Source of the DNA: Paragonimus westermani
Lineage: Eukaryota > Platyhelminthes > Trematoda > Plagiorchiida > Troglotrematidae
Reading direction: 5' to 3'
NCBI GenBank assembly: GCA_008508345.1
Contig: QNGE01003590.1
Span: 1 to 64,000, forward strand
Length of the DNA: 64,000 nucleotides
The notes under the pieces were generated by a model. The model was not told where the DNA came from, did not search any database, and worked only from the letters and a program-made list of their open reading frames with translations. Positions 49,801-57,200 of the stretch are shown here, in pieces. Each line of letters starts with the position of its first letter. Positions within the stretch are counted from its first letter, which is position 1. The translations under genes were made by a program, and so were the position numbers.

Positions 49801-51605
49801 AAAACATATCCCACTGAACTCAGTTTATCCATCTTTTGCGCAACTAACCCACCAGTCTCTAATTCAAGAAATACGGTTTTAACACAGCGTGGTGTCGACG
49901 ACATTTTGGGTTTCCTTTGTATAATTCGCCTGTATGTCTTATTGGACCTTTGGCTCACGCTTGTTTCTGGTATCTTCTCTTACAGGTCTATCGTTGAGAC
50001 CCCTAATTCTGAAGAACACTGTCCCCGGTGTATCCACGTTGCACAAAGTGGATTTACAAGTGTAACGGGTACACGAAGCCAGAACGTCCGGCTTGCCTGT
50101 TACACTGCAACCGAATGCATAACGACTGACACTCTTCACAATGGTACACTGAGGCACAATTTCACGCTTTCTTTTTTTCCATAAAACTGACCACTTCAAC
50201 TTCAGTGTTCCAGTCGAAGGTCTTTCATTTTCATTGTTCTTCGTGTTCCATTTGGACAGGTCAGAATTTCAAATGGAACAAGACAGAGACGAGCACAGCC
50301 TCATTGAACAAACTGAGTTTCTCAAATGGATACTAAAGCTTTCAAAGTGTACTCGAAGCTTCACATATCATATCACAAAGTACTTCTGTGTCCCACTGAT
50401 GTCACATGAGCAACTGCATTTTATTGACTACATAGTCATGCCATTAGAACCTCTTTCCCGCCAGTCTTAAAGTTTCCTAGCGGAACGATCACTCAGTGAG
50501 GTACTGTGTATTTATGACCAGAACCAATTTCGCTGCAAGTTTACATACAGAATGATTGGTTTACACGATTAGCCCAACCCAGCATATCTGGAAAAGTTAC
50601 TGGCTTGAATATAAACCAAGAATTTCCGTCTACTGGCATATTCGTTGGTTGACATGTCAGTGACAATACGGACATATGTGATGTGCTGTTGTGTCACACA
50701 AAACAGAGAGTAGTGGCTCTTTCTACAAGTCTGTATCAGCTAGACGAGCGTCGATATCCTAAGATTATTTGTGCAGAGATTTGTCCGTTAAATCTCGTTC
50801 TAACAAATACAAACATAGTTGAGAGTACTAATTTTTCATTATGCAAAGATTGCACTTAGAAGACATCGGGACAACGTATTCCACAACACAGCAAATTTTT
50901 TGTTCCGCCAACGTTCGTTATGCTGGTGTTTTATTGTATGACCACAAAAGTGGTTATGTATGGGGTAGCATGCTGAAACACAGTACAGTTTTTGTTTTCG
51001 CAGATGCCAGTCGCCATTCCACCTTCTGCTAAATAGCTATGAATTTACCTGTTCTCCGACTTGCAACAGAAGCACCCGAGACCTTCGGGACAGCGACGTG
51101 TCTGCCTGGGGGCTCGTCGCTCATATGAACCACGGATGCTAGAGTCGGGAAATCTGCGACTTCCGGCAGCGGAATAAGCACTGGTTCGACCAGGACTTCT
51201 AGGGACTGGAATTCGTATAGTGGACTGAATATCTCGTGCAGTTGCGAATCCACTACTATCACAGGGTCGCAATGGCAGGTTAATTCGAGGAGGCGAAGTT
51301 CGAACCGGCTGTCCATAGCTCCGATACCAGGGGGTTTGATCAAGACTGCCAACACTGTCAAACAGCGGATTTGTCAAGTTTCTAGATCCGGTTGTCAACT
51401 GATGCGGACGTCCCAGAGTTTGTGCTCTGCGGTCGCCAGTGTATGGCGTGTTCGGCAACAGCTGAGTGTGACTCTCTTCGTCCTGTTCATTAGTCGGTAG
51501 ATATAGCGACGTTGCACGTGGATACCTGAGATTATTTATGCTTGATCTCCCCACATCCGTGTTTTGGAATGTGTTCACCGAACGGATGGATGGTAAGGTG
51601 TTCAT
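16729..51605 (-). CDS. PAP2-superfamily membrane protein, PLPPR-like pseudo-phosphatase (eight-exon model)
   Basis: Family members either dephosphorylate lipid phosphates at the outer membrane face (LPP enzymes) or have lost catalysis and act in membrane and cell-shape signalling (vertebrate PLPPR). The exons listed below join in compatible phases to give 653 codons from the ATG at 51605. Order: Ser/Thr/Arg/Pro-rich cytoplasmic N terminus (1-211) with a CFCC cluster; TM1 (212-238); long Pro-rich loop (239-379); TM2 (380-403); TM3 (419-437); motif C1 KASVGRLRP (435-443); loop (444-533); degenerate C2 (PSLA, 537-540) at the start of TM4; TM5 (about 566-587); degenerate C3 with R588, N594 and D598; TM6 (about 596-618); and a Gln/Asn-rich possible coiled coil (about 620-653). 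C2 normally has PSGH and C3 normally has SRx5Hx3D, and both catalytic His residues are replaced. PLPPR proteins also have Asn at the C3 position. The true N terminus, C terminus and promoter are not established. Confidence 0.8.
16849..18870. other. Intron 7, distal part
   Basis: No coding or repeat feature other than the AC/GT tract listed separately is visible. The short frames have no recognisable motifs. Confidence 0.45.
18524..18555. repeat. Palindromic (AC)n(GT)n microsatellite
   Basis: An AC dinucleotide run turns into a GT run at a central CATG, giving a perfect short hairpin of about 28-30 bases. Simple-sequence origin is the obvious explanation. Confidence 0.85.
18878..18932 (-). 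ncRNA. Degenerate hammerhead-like fold (candidate)
   Basis: Read on the minus strand: a GTCAC strand (complement of 18928-18932), an exact CTGATGA (complement of 18920-18926), a helix from GGACAC and GTGCC around a UUC loop (complement of 18901-18914), then GATT where GAAA is expected, a GUC, and a closing GTGAC (complement of 18878-18882) that pairs with the first strand. The arrangement matches stems I and II of a hammerhead ribozyme, but two core adenines are changed, so activity is unlikely. It may be a relic of a PLE or SINE ribozyme. Confidence 0.3.
19438..21647 (+). mobile_element. Ty3/Gypsy (K02A2.6-like) retrotransposon, 5'-truncated
   Basis: Only the 3' part of the element remains. 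It starts after the YxDD region of reverse transcriptase (CAFLADDVKHLGF), then has RNase H, integrase and the tail of pol. The element lies on the + strand inside the long intron 7 of the minus-strand PAP2-family gene, so it is antisense to it. Protease, gag and a 5' LTR are missing; a 3' LTR could lie in 21.65-22.1 kb but its ends could not be defined. With only one stop and one frameshift, it is much younger than the LINE at 0.7-5.5 kb. Confidence 0.9.
19438..21647 (+). pseudogene. Gypsy pol fragment: RT end, RNase H, integrase
   Basis: The frame is open from 19438 to about 21315 except for a TGA at 19726-19728, where relatives probably have Trp. Numbering from 19744, RNase H shows its four acids: D30 in FDASPWG, E72 in DKEALAV, D97 in CSDHRP and D145 in QVADALSR. 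The integrase has an HHCC zinc-binding region (LHDGHPSVSRM, then CETC), followed by the catalytic triad D313, D367 (SDNGTNF) and E403 with the classic 35-residue spacing. A 1-base shift near 21313-21318 moves the true C terminus (ITRHKDDVRPRSLS onward, to 21647) into another frame. The longer readthrough to 21786 is therefore not native sequence. Confidence 0.93.
21648..22080 (+). repeat. Likely 3' end or LTR region of the Gypsy element
   Basis: The sequence downstream of pol keeps a base composition similar to the element. It includes a TGTAACACTC that could begin an LTR and the AT-rich TTTTTATTAAAC tract near 21945-21955. Without a second copy the LTR limits cannot be set. Confidence 0.35.
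22272..22445 (+). repeat. Short direct repeat, two 21-base copies
   Basis: The same 21 bases, TAATATATACTCGTGTTCAAG-like, occur at 22272-22292 and 22425-22445. They flank the stretch that also contains a copy of the inverted dispersed repeat and the ambiguous base at 22386. They could be target-site duplications around an insertion of about 130 bp. Confidence 0.7.
22286..22358 (-). repeat. Dispersed repeat, copy 1
   Basis: About 70 bases here (CAAGTTGACCATCACTCACA onward, through the GCCAGCCTCTTT end) match the reverse complement of 27891-27956 with only a few differences. Both copies lie in introns of the PAP2-family gene. Family unknown. Confidence 0.8.
24192..24374 (-). CDS. Exon 7 of the PAP2-family gene (C3 motif, TM5-TM6)
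   Basis: These 183 bases form 61 codons (residues 553-613), phase 0 to phase 0. The acceptor is TTAATCAG/GTC and the donor is GTG/GTGAGT. It starts within TM4 (VYITYTL), carries TM5 (FCIPLSLLLGGCLANLFL), the third PAP2 signature region GLGRVVHRENWLED, and most of TM6 (ILVGWGLGVIIAAYV). In active enzymes the signature is SRxxxxxHxxxD. Here Ser is Gly587, Arg588 is kept, the nucleophile His is Asn594, and Asp598 is kept. Vertebrate PLPPR proteins also have Asn at that His position. Confidence 0.9.
24375..28680. other. Intron 6
   Basis: About 4.3 kb without a recognised gene. A 92-codon + frame (26930-27208) and a 99-codon + frame (27557-27856) lack known motifs. One copy of a short dispersed repeat is at 27891-27956 and is listed separately. 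Confidence 0.5.
27891..27956 (+). repeat. Dispersed repeat, copy 2 (inverted relative to copy 1)
   Basis: This segment, from AAAGAGGCTGGC to CAACTTG, is the reverse complement of 22286-22358 with a few substitutions. The pair lies 5.6 kb apart in adjacent introns and could form a long hairpin in the primary transcript. Confidence 0.8.
28681..28738 (-). CDS. Exon 6 of the PAP2-family gene (C2 motif)
   Basis: This is a 58-base exon, entering in phase 2 (completing Arg533) and leaving in phase 0. The acceptor is CATACAG/GAC and the donor is TGT/GTGAGT. It encodes TSFPSLAAAMTMYSTIFIC. The second PAP2 signature normally reads PSGH; here it is PSLA, so both Gly and the catalytic His are gone. PLPPR proteins keep PSKH at this point, so the loss is more extreme here. 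The surrounding pattern (RxSFPS, then xMY) is typical of the family and makes the assignment secure despite the small size. Confidence 0.88.
28739..31081. other. Intron 5
   Basis: I see no further exon. A 134-codon minus-strand frame (30395-29991) is long for chance, but it has no recognisable family, no hydrophobic pattern and no good splice sites. A (TA)n tract is near 29820-29835. Confidence 0.45.
31082..31427 (-). CDS. Exon 5 of the PAP2-family gene (TM3, C1 motif, outer loop)
   Basis: These 346 bases enter in phase 1 (completing Met418) and leave in phase 2. The acceptor is TTTATATTCAG/TGACC and the donor is CCAG/GTAATC. It begins with TM3 (YLFGLLTVILLASIL) and the intact first PAP2 signature KASVGRLRP (residues 435-443), which binds phosphate in active enzymes. 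A loop of about 90 residues follows, with Cys near the start (ICQP, TVCP) and near the end (DTDCTE). The same region in LPP enzymes is about 35-50 residues, so this loop is expanded. Confidence 0.92.
31428..34643. other. Intron 4
   Basis: It holds the PLE reverse-transcriptase scrap at 31640-31818. A CTGATGAG on the minus strand (complement of 33649-33656), followed by CGAACC, is a weak hammerhead-like match. Minus-strand frames at 34107-33787 have a repeat-like character (several frames open together) but no identifiable protein. Confidence 0.45.
31640..31818 (-). pseudogene. Penelope-like element reverse-transcriptase fragment
   Basis: About 60 codons show the conserved PLE palm block: FEFEGVTCRQIDDMVMSSS, then LSPILSDVFLEMFERQFQERI. 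In intact PLEs this reads close to Y/F-RQ-DG-AMGSPL-P-LAD, so several positions have drifted here (DG to DD, AMGSPL to VMSSSL). It stands alone, without the rest of the RT or the GIY-YIG domain, in intron 4 on the same strand as the host gene. Confidence 0.75.
34644..34707 (-). CDS. Exon 4 of the PAP2-family gene
   Basis: This is a 64-base exon, phase 0 to phase 1, exactly the phases needed between exon 3 (ends in 0) and exon 5 (starts in 1). The acceptor is TGACTAACCAG/CCT and the donor is TTTACA/GTGAGT. It encodes PGLVVVQRSVLAPRIAVLRVY. This finishes TM2 and supplies the short cytoplasmic turn, so that exon 5 continues as Met-TYLFGLL. The RVY then Y-LFG pattern before TM3 is common in LPP proteins. 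Found by phase, so less certain than exons 5-7. Confidence 0.7.
34708..36088. other. Intron 3, proximal part
   Basis: No coding, RNA or repeat feature is recognised. Confidence 0.45.
36089..36192 (-). pseudogene. LINE reverse-transcriptase C-terminal scrap
   Basis: A frame of about 34 codons reads DLRLTPRYSTIKHLRYLLIS, followed by NLSWLPHIEDLFSK. It matches the thumb pattern of CR1/Jockey-type LINEs, where a strand leading to YLGV is followed by LSW-xHI-xL-xK. The sequence 36577-36194 just upstream on the same strand is open for 127 codons and may belong to the same relic, but I cannot assign it. Confidence 0.4.
36193..37839. other. Intron 3, distal part
   Basis: It contains the GC-richer 127-codon minus-strand frame at 36577-36194, which has no recognisable domain. 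No other feature is seen. Confidence 0.4.
37840..38311 (-). CDS. Exon 3 of the PAP2-family gene (long loop, TM2)
   Basis: These 472 bases enter in phase 2 (completing Lys239) and leave in phase 0. The acceptor is CGCTCTTTTAG/GTG and the donor is ACA/GTAAGT. Right after TM1 it reads WSDWIPLHHRTFRC, then PALPPGYDESSLEISNPLL, which aligns with the RGFxC...D.S...P start of the LPP extracellular loop. About 115 residues then follow that LPP proteins lack, rich in Pro, Thr and Arg (for example RSPPITPAPTFGRP and FRRKKTNPFGEP). The exon ends with the first part of TM2 (VSTGSILIGCITIPLVT). Topology predicts an extracellular or luminal position for the insertion. Confidence 0.8.
38312..39660. other. 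Intron 2, first part
   Basis: No feature is recognised apart from short chance frames. Confidence 0.45.
39672..39840. repeat. Near-perfect palindrome, 80-bp arms, 9-base loop
   Basis: Arms 39672-39751 and 39761-39840 are reverse complements with only two mismatches, around the loop TTGAACTCG. Such similarity implies a recent event or conversion between the arms. Outward from the loop, the right arm reads CTGATGATGTCACC (from about 39787), then GGCTTGTTGATTAAACGTTTGC. This is close to a hammerhead core: an exact CTGATGA, a four-pair stem II and TAAA in place of GAAA. No transposase is nearby. A PLE endonuclease ORF in the same intron lies 1.2 kb away. Confidence 0.95.
39841..41083. other. Intron 2, between the palindrome and the PLE
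   Basis: No reverse-transcriptase block could be found upstream of the PLE end, so the element appears 5'-truncated. The small + frames at 39879-40085 and 40292-40492 are not recognisable. Confidence 0.45.
41084..41839 (+). pseudogene. Penelope-like element C-terminal region with GIY-YIG endonuclease
   Basis: This is the 3' part of a PLE ORF, open for about 250 codons after an upstream TAG at 41081. It begins with the region after RT (PVAYKRSLVRTVFHRARKLC, then NGYP) and a Cys-containing linker (INLPYTGDH). The GIY-YIG nuclease follows: VIYQFTC, CGDSYIGRTDRNLRQRKAEH (about 41495-41579) and a distal Glu in AFSEAMLIKRH. GIY-YIG nucleases make the target nick for PLE insertion. The domain looks intact, but the RT upstream is missing. 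It is on the + strand, antisense to the host gene. Confidence 0.9.
41926..41960 (+). ncRNA. Hammerhead-ribozyme-like core downstream of the PLE ORF (candidate)
   Basis: CTGATGA (41929-41935), G-loop-C, GAAA (41944-41947), then TGC and GCA around TT (41948-41955) and the cleavage-type triplet ATC (41955-41957). The flanking CGA (41926-41928) pairs with TCG (41958-41960) as the base of stem I. All core bases are conserved. Stem II is only one pair with a six-base loop, which is much shorter than in characterised ribozymes, so activity is doubtful. Hammerhead motifs at PLE ends are established knowledge, and the position 87 bases after the ORF stop fits that. Confidence 0.4.
41961..45873. other. 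Intron 2, last part
   Basis: An AT repeat (about 42132-42171) is present. The minus-strand frame at 45854-45601 ends in a GCAG/GTAACG site and looks exon-like, but its entry phase does not fit exon 2 (see rejected items). Nothing else is recognised. Confidence 0.45.
45874..46032 (-). CDS. Exon 2 of the PAP2-family gene (TM1)
   Basis: These 159 bases enter in phase 2 (completing Ser186) and leave in phase 2. The donor is CTCAA/GTAAGT; the acceptor chosen is AATGACAG/TCC because its phase matches exon 1 and a TAA lies just upstream in this frame. It encodes a hydrophilic stretch ending in NQPPKPW, then TM1 (IVCLLTVSTIFDLLLMILIA, followed by FVVFFL). Direct joining to exon 3 gives LKWSDWIPLHHRTFRC, the expected LPP layout. 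The 5' boundary is less certain than the 3' one. Confidence 0.8.
46033..51048. other. Intron 1
   Basis: About 5 kb. A perfect 28-base AT palindrome is listed separately. Frames at 47966-48289 (+, 107 codons) and 49762-50184 (+, 140 codons) have no recognisable domain, and I do not call them genes. No repeat proteins are seen. Confidence 0.45.
47034..47061. repeat. Perfect 28-base AT-rich palindrome
   Basis: The sequence is its own reverse complement around a central TTAA. It is made of TA and CA/TG steps and is probably a simple-sequence by-product. Confidence 0.9.
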
Positions 51606-51620
51606 ATCAACTGTACTTGT
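51049..51620 (-). CDS. Exon 1 (first coding exon found) of the PAP2-family gene
   Basis: This is a 572-base exon with a good acceptor (TTTTCCATATCTTCCAG/ACA) and a GAACAG/GTAAAT donor, phase 0 to phase 2. The first ATG in frame is at 51605 (five codons after the acceptor), so the upstream sequence may be a 5' UTR exon or more coding. The encoded 185 residues are hydrophilic and low in complexity, rich in Ser, Thr, Arg and Pro. They end in a Cys cluster (GLGCFCCKSEN) that might be palmitoylated, an inference only. LPP and PLPPR proteins usually have a much shorter N terminus, so homology does not support this exon; phase and position do. Confidence 0.65.
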
Positions 51621-51840
51621 CTGGAAGATATGGAAAATAAGTACTCAAAAATTCTTGTCTTGGTGAATGTTTAGATTACTCAATACAACAAGCAAAGCGC
51701 AGTAGACTGTTCATCTGGGTAAACGGTGAAGTTGAAGTATATCACTACTATACCCGACCAAAAGCATTTCACTGAACTTCTAATGAGCCTTCCTCTAAAG
51801 AACCTGGAAATTAATCGTATTACGTAGCGATCAACGGCAT
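51621..51840. other. Spacer upstream of exon 1
   Basis: An intron or 5' flank of the PAP2-family gene. No promoter element could be identified. Confidence 0.35.
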
Positions 51841-52487
51841 ATAACAAGATGATAACTATTTTCATCGGAAATAAATCCATTTTGCTCGTTTCTTGAACTA
51901 TCTCGGCTGTCCTCACTTGCTGAATCTTTCTCACTCTCTAACTCGATGATTCCACTGTTTTGGTCTGCTTCGTTGTTTTTAGGGAAACGATGCGACCACC
52001 AAAGTAATGAGAAATTAATGAATCTCGAACTGCTGATTGGTGCACCCGTTGAAAGCACTTGGAATGCATCAGGGTGACCAGGGAAGTAAACTCTCCTCCA
52101 GAATGTCAATTTTTCGTTGATCTCAAATGGATTATTTTAGCACTCAGTTTCCCTAATCCACTGGTCTGCAAGCAACTGTTTACATGCCTCACTGACAGTC
52201 CCTGCCCTTCTATGCCACTCAAGTTTGACTGGTACTGATTAACTTCTTGAAGTCTTCAACTTTGGTCGGAACAGACATCATTGCCATTTGCGATGCGTAC
52301 ATGTGTGATATTTTGGCAGTATCAACGGTACAGAAGGTCATACCAAGATTGGGCTCGACTAAACACATACTGATGCCAGGCTCACCAAAGCGTCCGGCCA
52401 TGGAGATGGCCAATGTATAGCCTAACCTGGGGTGACTAGCAATCTCGATGTTCACATATGGTCCGAACTTAGGACCAAATCCTTAAG
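51841..52487 (-). pseudogene. Unidentified protein-like stretch with one frameshift and one stop
   Basis: On the minus strand, one frame (52487-52230) reads FGPKFGPYVNIEIASHPRLG, then SMAGRFGEPGISMCLVEPNL, then MSVPTKVEDFKKLIS. It shifts near 52220 to VKLEWHRRAGTVSEACKQLL and ADQWIRETEC, then a TAA (about 52139-52137). The same frame continues after that TAA as NNPFEINEKLTFWRRVYFPG, HPDAFQVLSTGAP and an acidic Ser-rich end. The sequence looks like real, constrained protein throughout. The absence of introns and the two breaks suggest a retrocopy or a transposon ORF. I do not recognise the family. It ends about 220 bp before exon 1 of the PAP2-family gene, on the same strand. Confidence 0.45.
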
Positions 52488-54200
52488 TTTCATTAAACTG
52501 ACAGTGATATGAAAGAACTTGAAATAGAGGAGAGAAAAATTGCTTGAAGATGTAACTTGGTCGATTTAGACGCTATGTGGCCCCCAAACACTGTTTCGTG
52601 TGGAATATGCGCTGGTTTCTCATAAAATTACTTGCCATAATGAAAGGTTAGTTTCAGAGGTTCCGTGTTACACCTTATATCAGTAGGTTTTAGGTTAAAA
52701 ATACATCAATCGTTGGATCGGCACTGTCCAATCATGGTCAGTTTGCATTGGTAATATTGACAGATGTACTCAGTCGTTATAGCTGACTATACAACGTCGG
52801 TCTCATTGGAGCACCAATTAATTTTCTTACAGACGCAGTGATGAGAACTAGTCACGTGGTTGATCGCGTTCACCTAATATACGACAGGTAATCCGAGGGC
52901 TCCAAATAATAACTTTTTATGCTTTACACTTTATCCGCATCACGAACTCGGAAAGTCGTGAATGACACTGCGGTTTTCAATACAGATAACCGGCTAGAAA
53001 TTACACTGCTGATAATATATCTAGCGTGTTTAAGTAGCTGAATGGGAACGGATCTCAAACGACTTAGAACCACCCTGCATTCTGTCTGTTCTTCCATACA
53101 CGTCACATTGGGTGGTTAACCAAGTCAAAATATGAGAGTTCTGAGCCCCCAGCAAGCTTTCGTGGATCAACCGGTAATGCGTACGCCATGTAAACGCATC
53201 CACAAGGATGCCAGGACTCGTTAGTTGGATCTCTACTAAATAAAACTCCTGATGAAGAGACGTGTGATTGACATGATCAAAAATGTTGTTATAGGGAGAC
53301 TTTGGACGACCGAGTAGGCCAAATTTATAATTCATAAAAACTTGTCTGGTGGTTTTGTTCAGACTGACATTTCTGTCAGCTAGGATTGATATTATGAATC
53401 GTAGCTCGTACACTGGAAAACCTTTAGTATGTACGCAAATAACCTTTCTTTGTACTAACTAACGGATGTGCGATTACGGTATTCAACTATAGAAAAAATG
53501 AATAGGGGCCGGCGCAGGTTTCAAGGTAGGGATTAAATAAGAATGGTTTGTTAACTGTTCAGCTACTGACTACCAAAATATTCACACCGTTTGGCATGTT
53601 TCGCGTTCCATAAAACACTTCCGTTGGGGCACTTTAAAAGTTAATGTTGTGAATTCAACGGATGGCTGACCGGTAAGTTGCTTGCTGCTGAGCACGAAAA
53701 CAGTAAACGTATATAAGTACACCACCTCAACAGTCCCTATTCATTTTCGAGACGCATGTTAGTCGTAAATCGTTTGATTCTTCTTGGACACTTACAGTTC
53801 CTAATGACTAGTTGTTTCCGATTGCCGTCCAGTATATCCGTTCTTTTGGACGCTGAGAATCTTTGTTAATTCCAGAGAAAGCATTCCTCCTTGCGGTTCT
53901 TGAACTACCGGTCACCAGAGCCACTGGGCGGTATACAAACCAATAGTCTATCAAGTTTACGTGATGCAATCCCCCTCATATTACCGTAGGACTCGTAAGA
54001 GGACAAATGTGCGGGCAGTTCTTTTCAATAATTATTACCACACTCTTACAGTTGCACGATACGAACTATGTATGATAACTCTAGTGAGGCCTCACAACTT
54101 GGCTCAAGAACCATCACTCGATGTGGCCAATATAAAGAATGAATAAGCCCTTGGTCGTCTGTGGCCATTTATGCCTTTGATCAAGGCAAGTCACCCGATC
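52488..54200. other. Unassigned 5' flank, part 1
   Basis: A 127-codon minus-strand frame (53413-53030) contains NIFDHVNHTSLHQEF, which faintly resembles the FDxVNH block of LINE reverse transcriptases. The sequence after it does not follow the family, so I do not call it. Nothing else is recognised. Confidence 0.35.
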
Positions 54201-57200
54201 GGTTTAGCGGATCCGTTCACGCCATTGCATGAGGTCAGCGTGATATAATTTAGGCAAGTGAGAGGTCAATACTGGCCGTTGCAGAGGTCACTGCAATTAG
54301 CCTACGATCAGCGCCACTGCTGGTTCCAAAACGGCTACTCAAGATAACGTTCAACATTCCATGGAGGTGGATTCAGATACTGGATAAAATGGTTACAGCA
54401 ATATGCTTATTCTCTTACAAACTTTGCACAACTTACATGATTGGTGTTATATAATCATTTCTCATGAATCGAGGGAAACAAGCATTAATACTTCACACCT
54501 CTTGCTCTAGGGACGTGTTCCCTGTTGCTCCGGGTAAACCCATACACATTTATCCAAGATGAATACGAAACACCGACAATAAGCTTGTGTGTCACGTGCT
54601 TCTTTTCATGATAGGTCAAATCGGTCAGTAAATGCCGCAGATGTGGAGAATATCATGGTCCATTGGAAGAATGTTGGCTGCGTGAGAGCATGTTCACGCT
54701 TGCTTGATTTTCAGGTTATTTAGAAATAACTGAATAAGGGAGATGGTGAGTTTATTTAAACAGTTTTACGCACTCAAACACAGAACGCACACTTCAGTAG
54801 CTCATGACTCGCCTTACATACCAACGACGAATCATGAGCTATTGGGCAGTACTTACTGACTTTAGTACTGAAATATAACTTGATGTGTTTTAGCGTAACA
54901 AACTTGTGTACTCACTCTGGTCGCGGCGAAAGAATAAGTGCTCACTTGGAGAACATTCAGAGTGAAAATAAGCAACAGTTCTTAAACAGGTGATCATCAT
55001 TCACCTATACTTGTAATAAGACGCAATGCAAGAGTGAGCATGAACACACAACGTAGAATAAACTGGAGAAATGGGCATGCATCTAATGGAGATTCAAGTC
55101 CCTAAACAAGGTCTGTTGACCATTACTCATAGCCAAATCCTAAGATTTCTAATCACGGGTACGCATATCCCCTGATCCTCAGCCGACAAGCATGTCTGCG
55201 TATCAGATTTTTCATTATCCACTTCGAAGTCTTTGTCTGACCTGCTCGCTGCCTCTTCCGACAGGCCCTACAGGCCGGAAACAAGGTTGGATGAGACAGA
55301 CCGTGATGTAGTGTAGGAAACATAGATCCACATCATTGACAAGCGATCACTTTAAGCAGAAGTGGTCCGTGAAGTTCGTTATCTGACATTCCGCTAATCG
55401 AGCTACCACATACCAGTAAGTATGTGCAGCCAGCGGCTACGAAGGTTACATGATTGACAAACATTGCCTACATGACACAAATCTAAAACGAGACAAAGTG
55501 CGTAGATGTTCAGTAAACCCGCTCATATTCAGTGCGTGAAGAACACGATATTCTGTCGCTTAAAATGTGACCGTCAACAGCTTTGATTATATTTCTGTCA
55601 AAAACTGTGCACTTACACCGAAAGACAACGTCTTCCATCTTTTTCTACCATGTTCAATCAGAGGCACTCTCAAACGCGGGCTGCCGCTAGGCCTAAACCG
55701 GTATTTCACACTTTTAGGGTACAAAGCACACTCAGTGCCGACAAAATGTGAACAATTAAAGTATCTTGAGCTGTCTGTAGATTATCATAGGTTAGAGAGT
55801 TATTATTCGCAAGTGCTAAACCACAATTCCGTTAAACGAGGGAAACCTGGAATTATTGGACTGGTCACCTGCTACTGCCCTCTAATATGTAATTCACAAG
55901 AAAGTTGGGGACGAAAAAGTGCACAGCTGACTGTTCCAAATCCATCGATCATCAAATAGGACCTTTTAGAATTCCGTAGGCTTCTATTCACCCCTATATC
56001 TTTTTACACAAAGCTTGATGGCGTTTAACAAAGTTATGGGGCAAAACCTATCCCATGAGATAAGACCAAGAAACAGCCCTTTTTGACGGAACCGTTTGCT
56101 CAAAGAAAGTCTAAGGCAGTTTTCTCTCTATATATATGCACATATAGTAGTACATACGCTAGCACAGCGTATATGTGGTAGTACATAATGGTGTTGCTTG
56201 AATCCCAGTGTTTTACGAACGGTGCGGAATTGAGTAATACAGCTCCAGTCAAGACAGAAACCACCTCGCTTCCGTTCGATCCAGTTTGTTAGTGAAGAAG
56301 AAATTATATGAAAGACGAAAGTGGTTAGAACTTTTGACGAGACGGAAATTAAACTTCTTTGGTGAGTAGAGTAAACGTGATGTGGATCTGCTTTGAAATT
56401 AGAAATAGCAGCAGCCTTACGTCAGACCAAGTTTCACCAACAGTGTGAGTTAGATGTCGACTGAGCACCGTAAGACCATAAAGGAAACTAGCCTGATGAA
56501 TACTGAGAAGGGGCCGTGTGGAGCCTAATAGACTGAAATATGACTCGAAATTTTGCTTCAGAATGTGGGTTAATAGCTAGTAATTAGGAGATAAGAATGA
56601 GTAAATCTTCTGTGATTAACTATATTGATGACCAACTAATTCACGCTTGAAAGAAATTTTCCAAACTTTTCACACGTTGAGACAAGGTGTATGTTGGGTA
56701 CTCTTTATTTTCACAAACCATACTGCCTGCAGTGAGCTGTTTGATACTCGTGAAGCCGTGGCTTCCCCCACCTCTGAGTTATGATGAGTTCACCGGACAT
56801 TCTGATCACTGGTTAAGCCCACCAAAATTCTAATCACAGTAATTCACAAGCAACACTGTGCCTGCTGTCAGTGGTGAGACACTGTCGAATGTCAAAACCT
56901 TGAACGGGAACTAGAAGATCCACCTTTTCTTGTCAGACAAATTACATTCACTAGTGCCCATTGAGAACAACACTTGACGATCAAGGGCAATTGATATCGC
57001 TAGATGCTACTGATGCTGGTTGGCAGGATGCAAGTCCTGGTGATGAATCAGTGGCGTCGGGTGTACGAATTTCGTTACGACGATCTGATAAAGATCTGAG
57101 TTGTACAACTTAAGCATTTATTCGAGAGAAAGTTGAAGCAAGCCATGTTTGGTTGATACTACCAGTGGTCTGTAAGGCTATTTCTTCCATCATTGCATTA

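Noticed and set aside
49762..50184. 140-codon + frame in intron 1
   Set aside because: No family recognised; the overlapping minus frame is also open, suggesting low stop density by chance or an old repeat.
53030..53413. Minus frame with FDHVNH, possible LINE reverse transcriptase
   Set aside because: Only one short block resembles the family; the following sequence lacks the GVPQGS and YADD regions.
55567..55959. 130-codon + frame
   Set aside because: No known motif, no neighbouring exon in matching phase.
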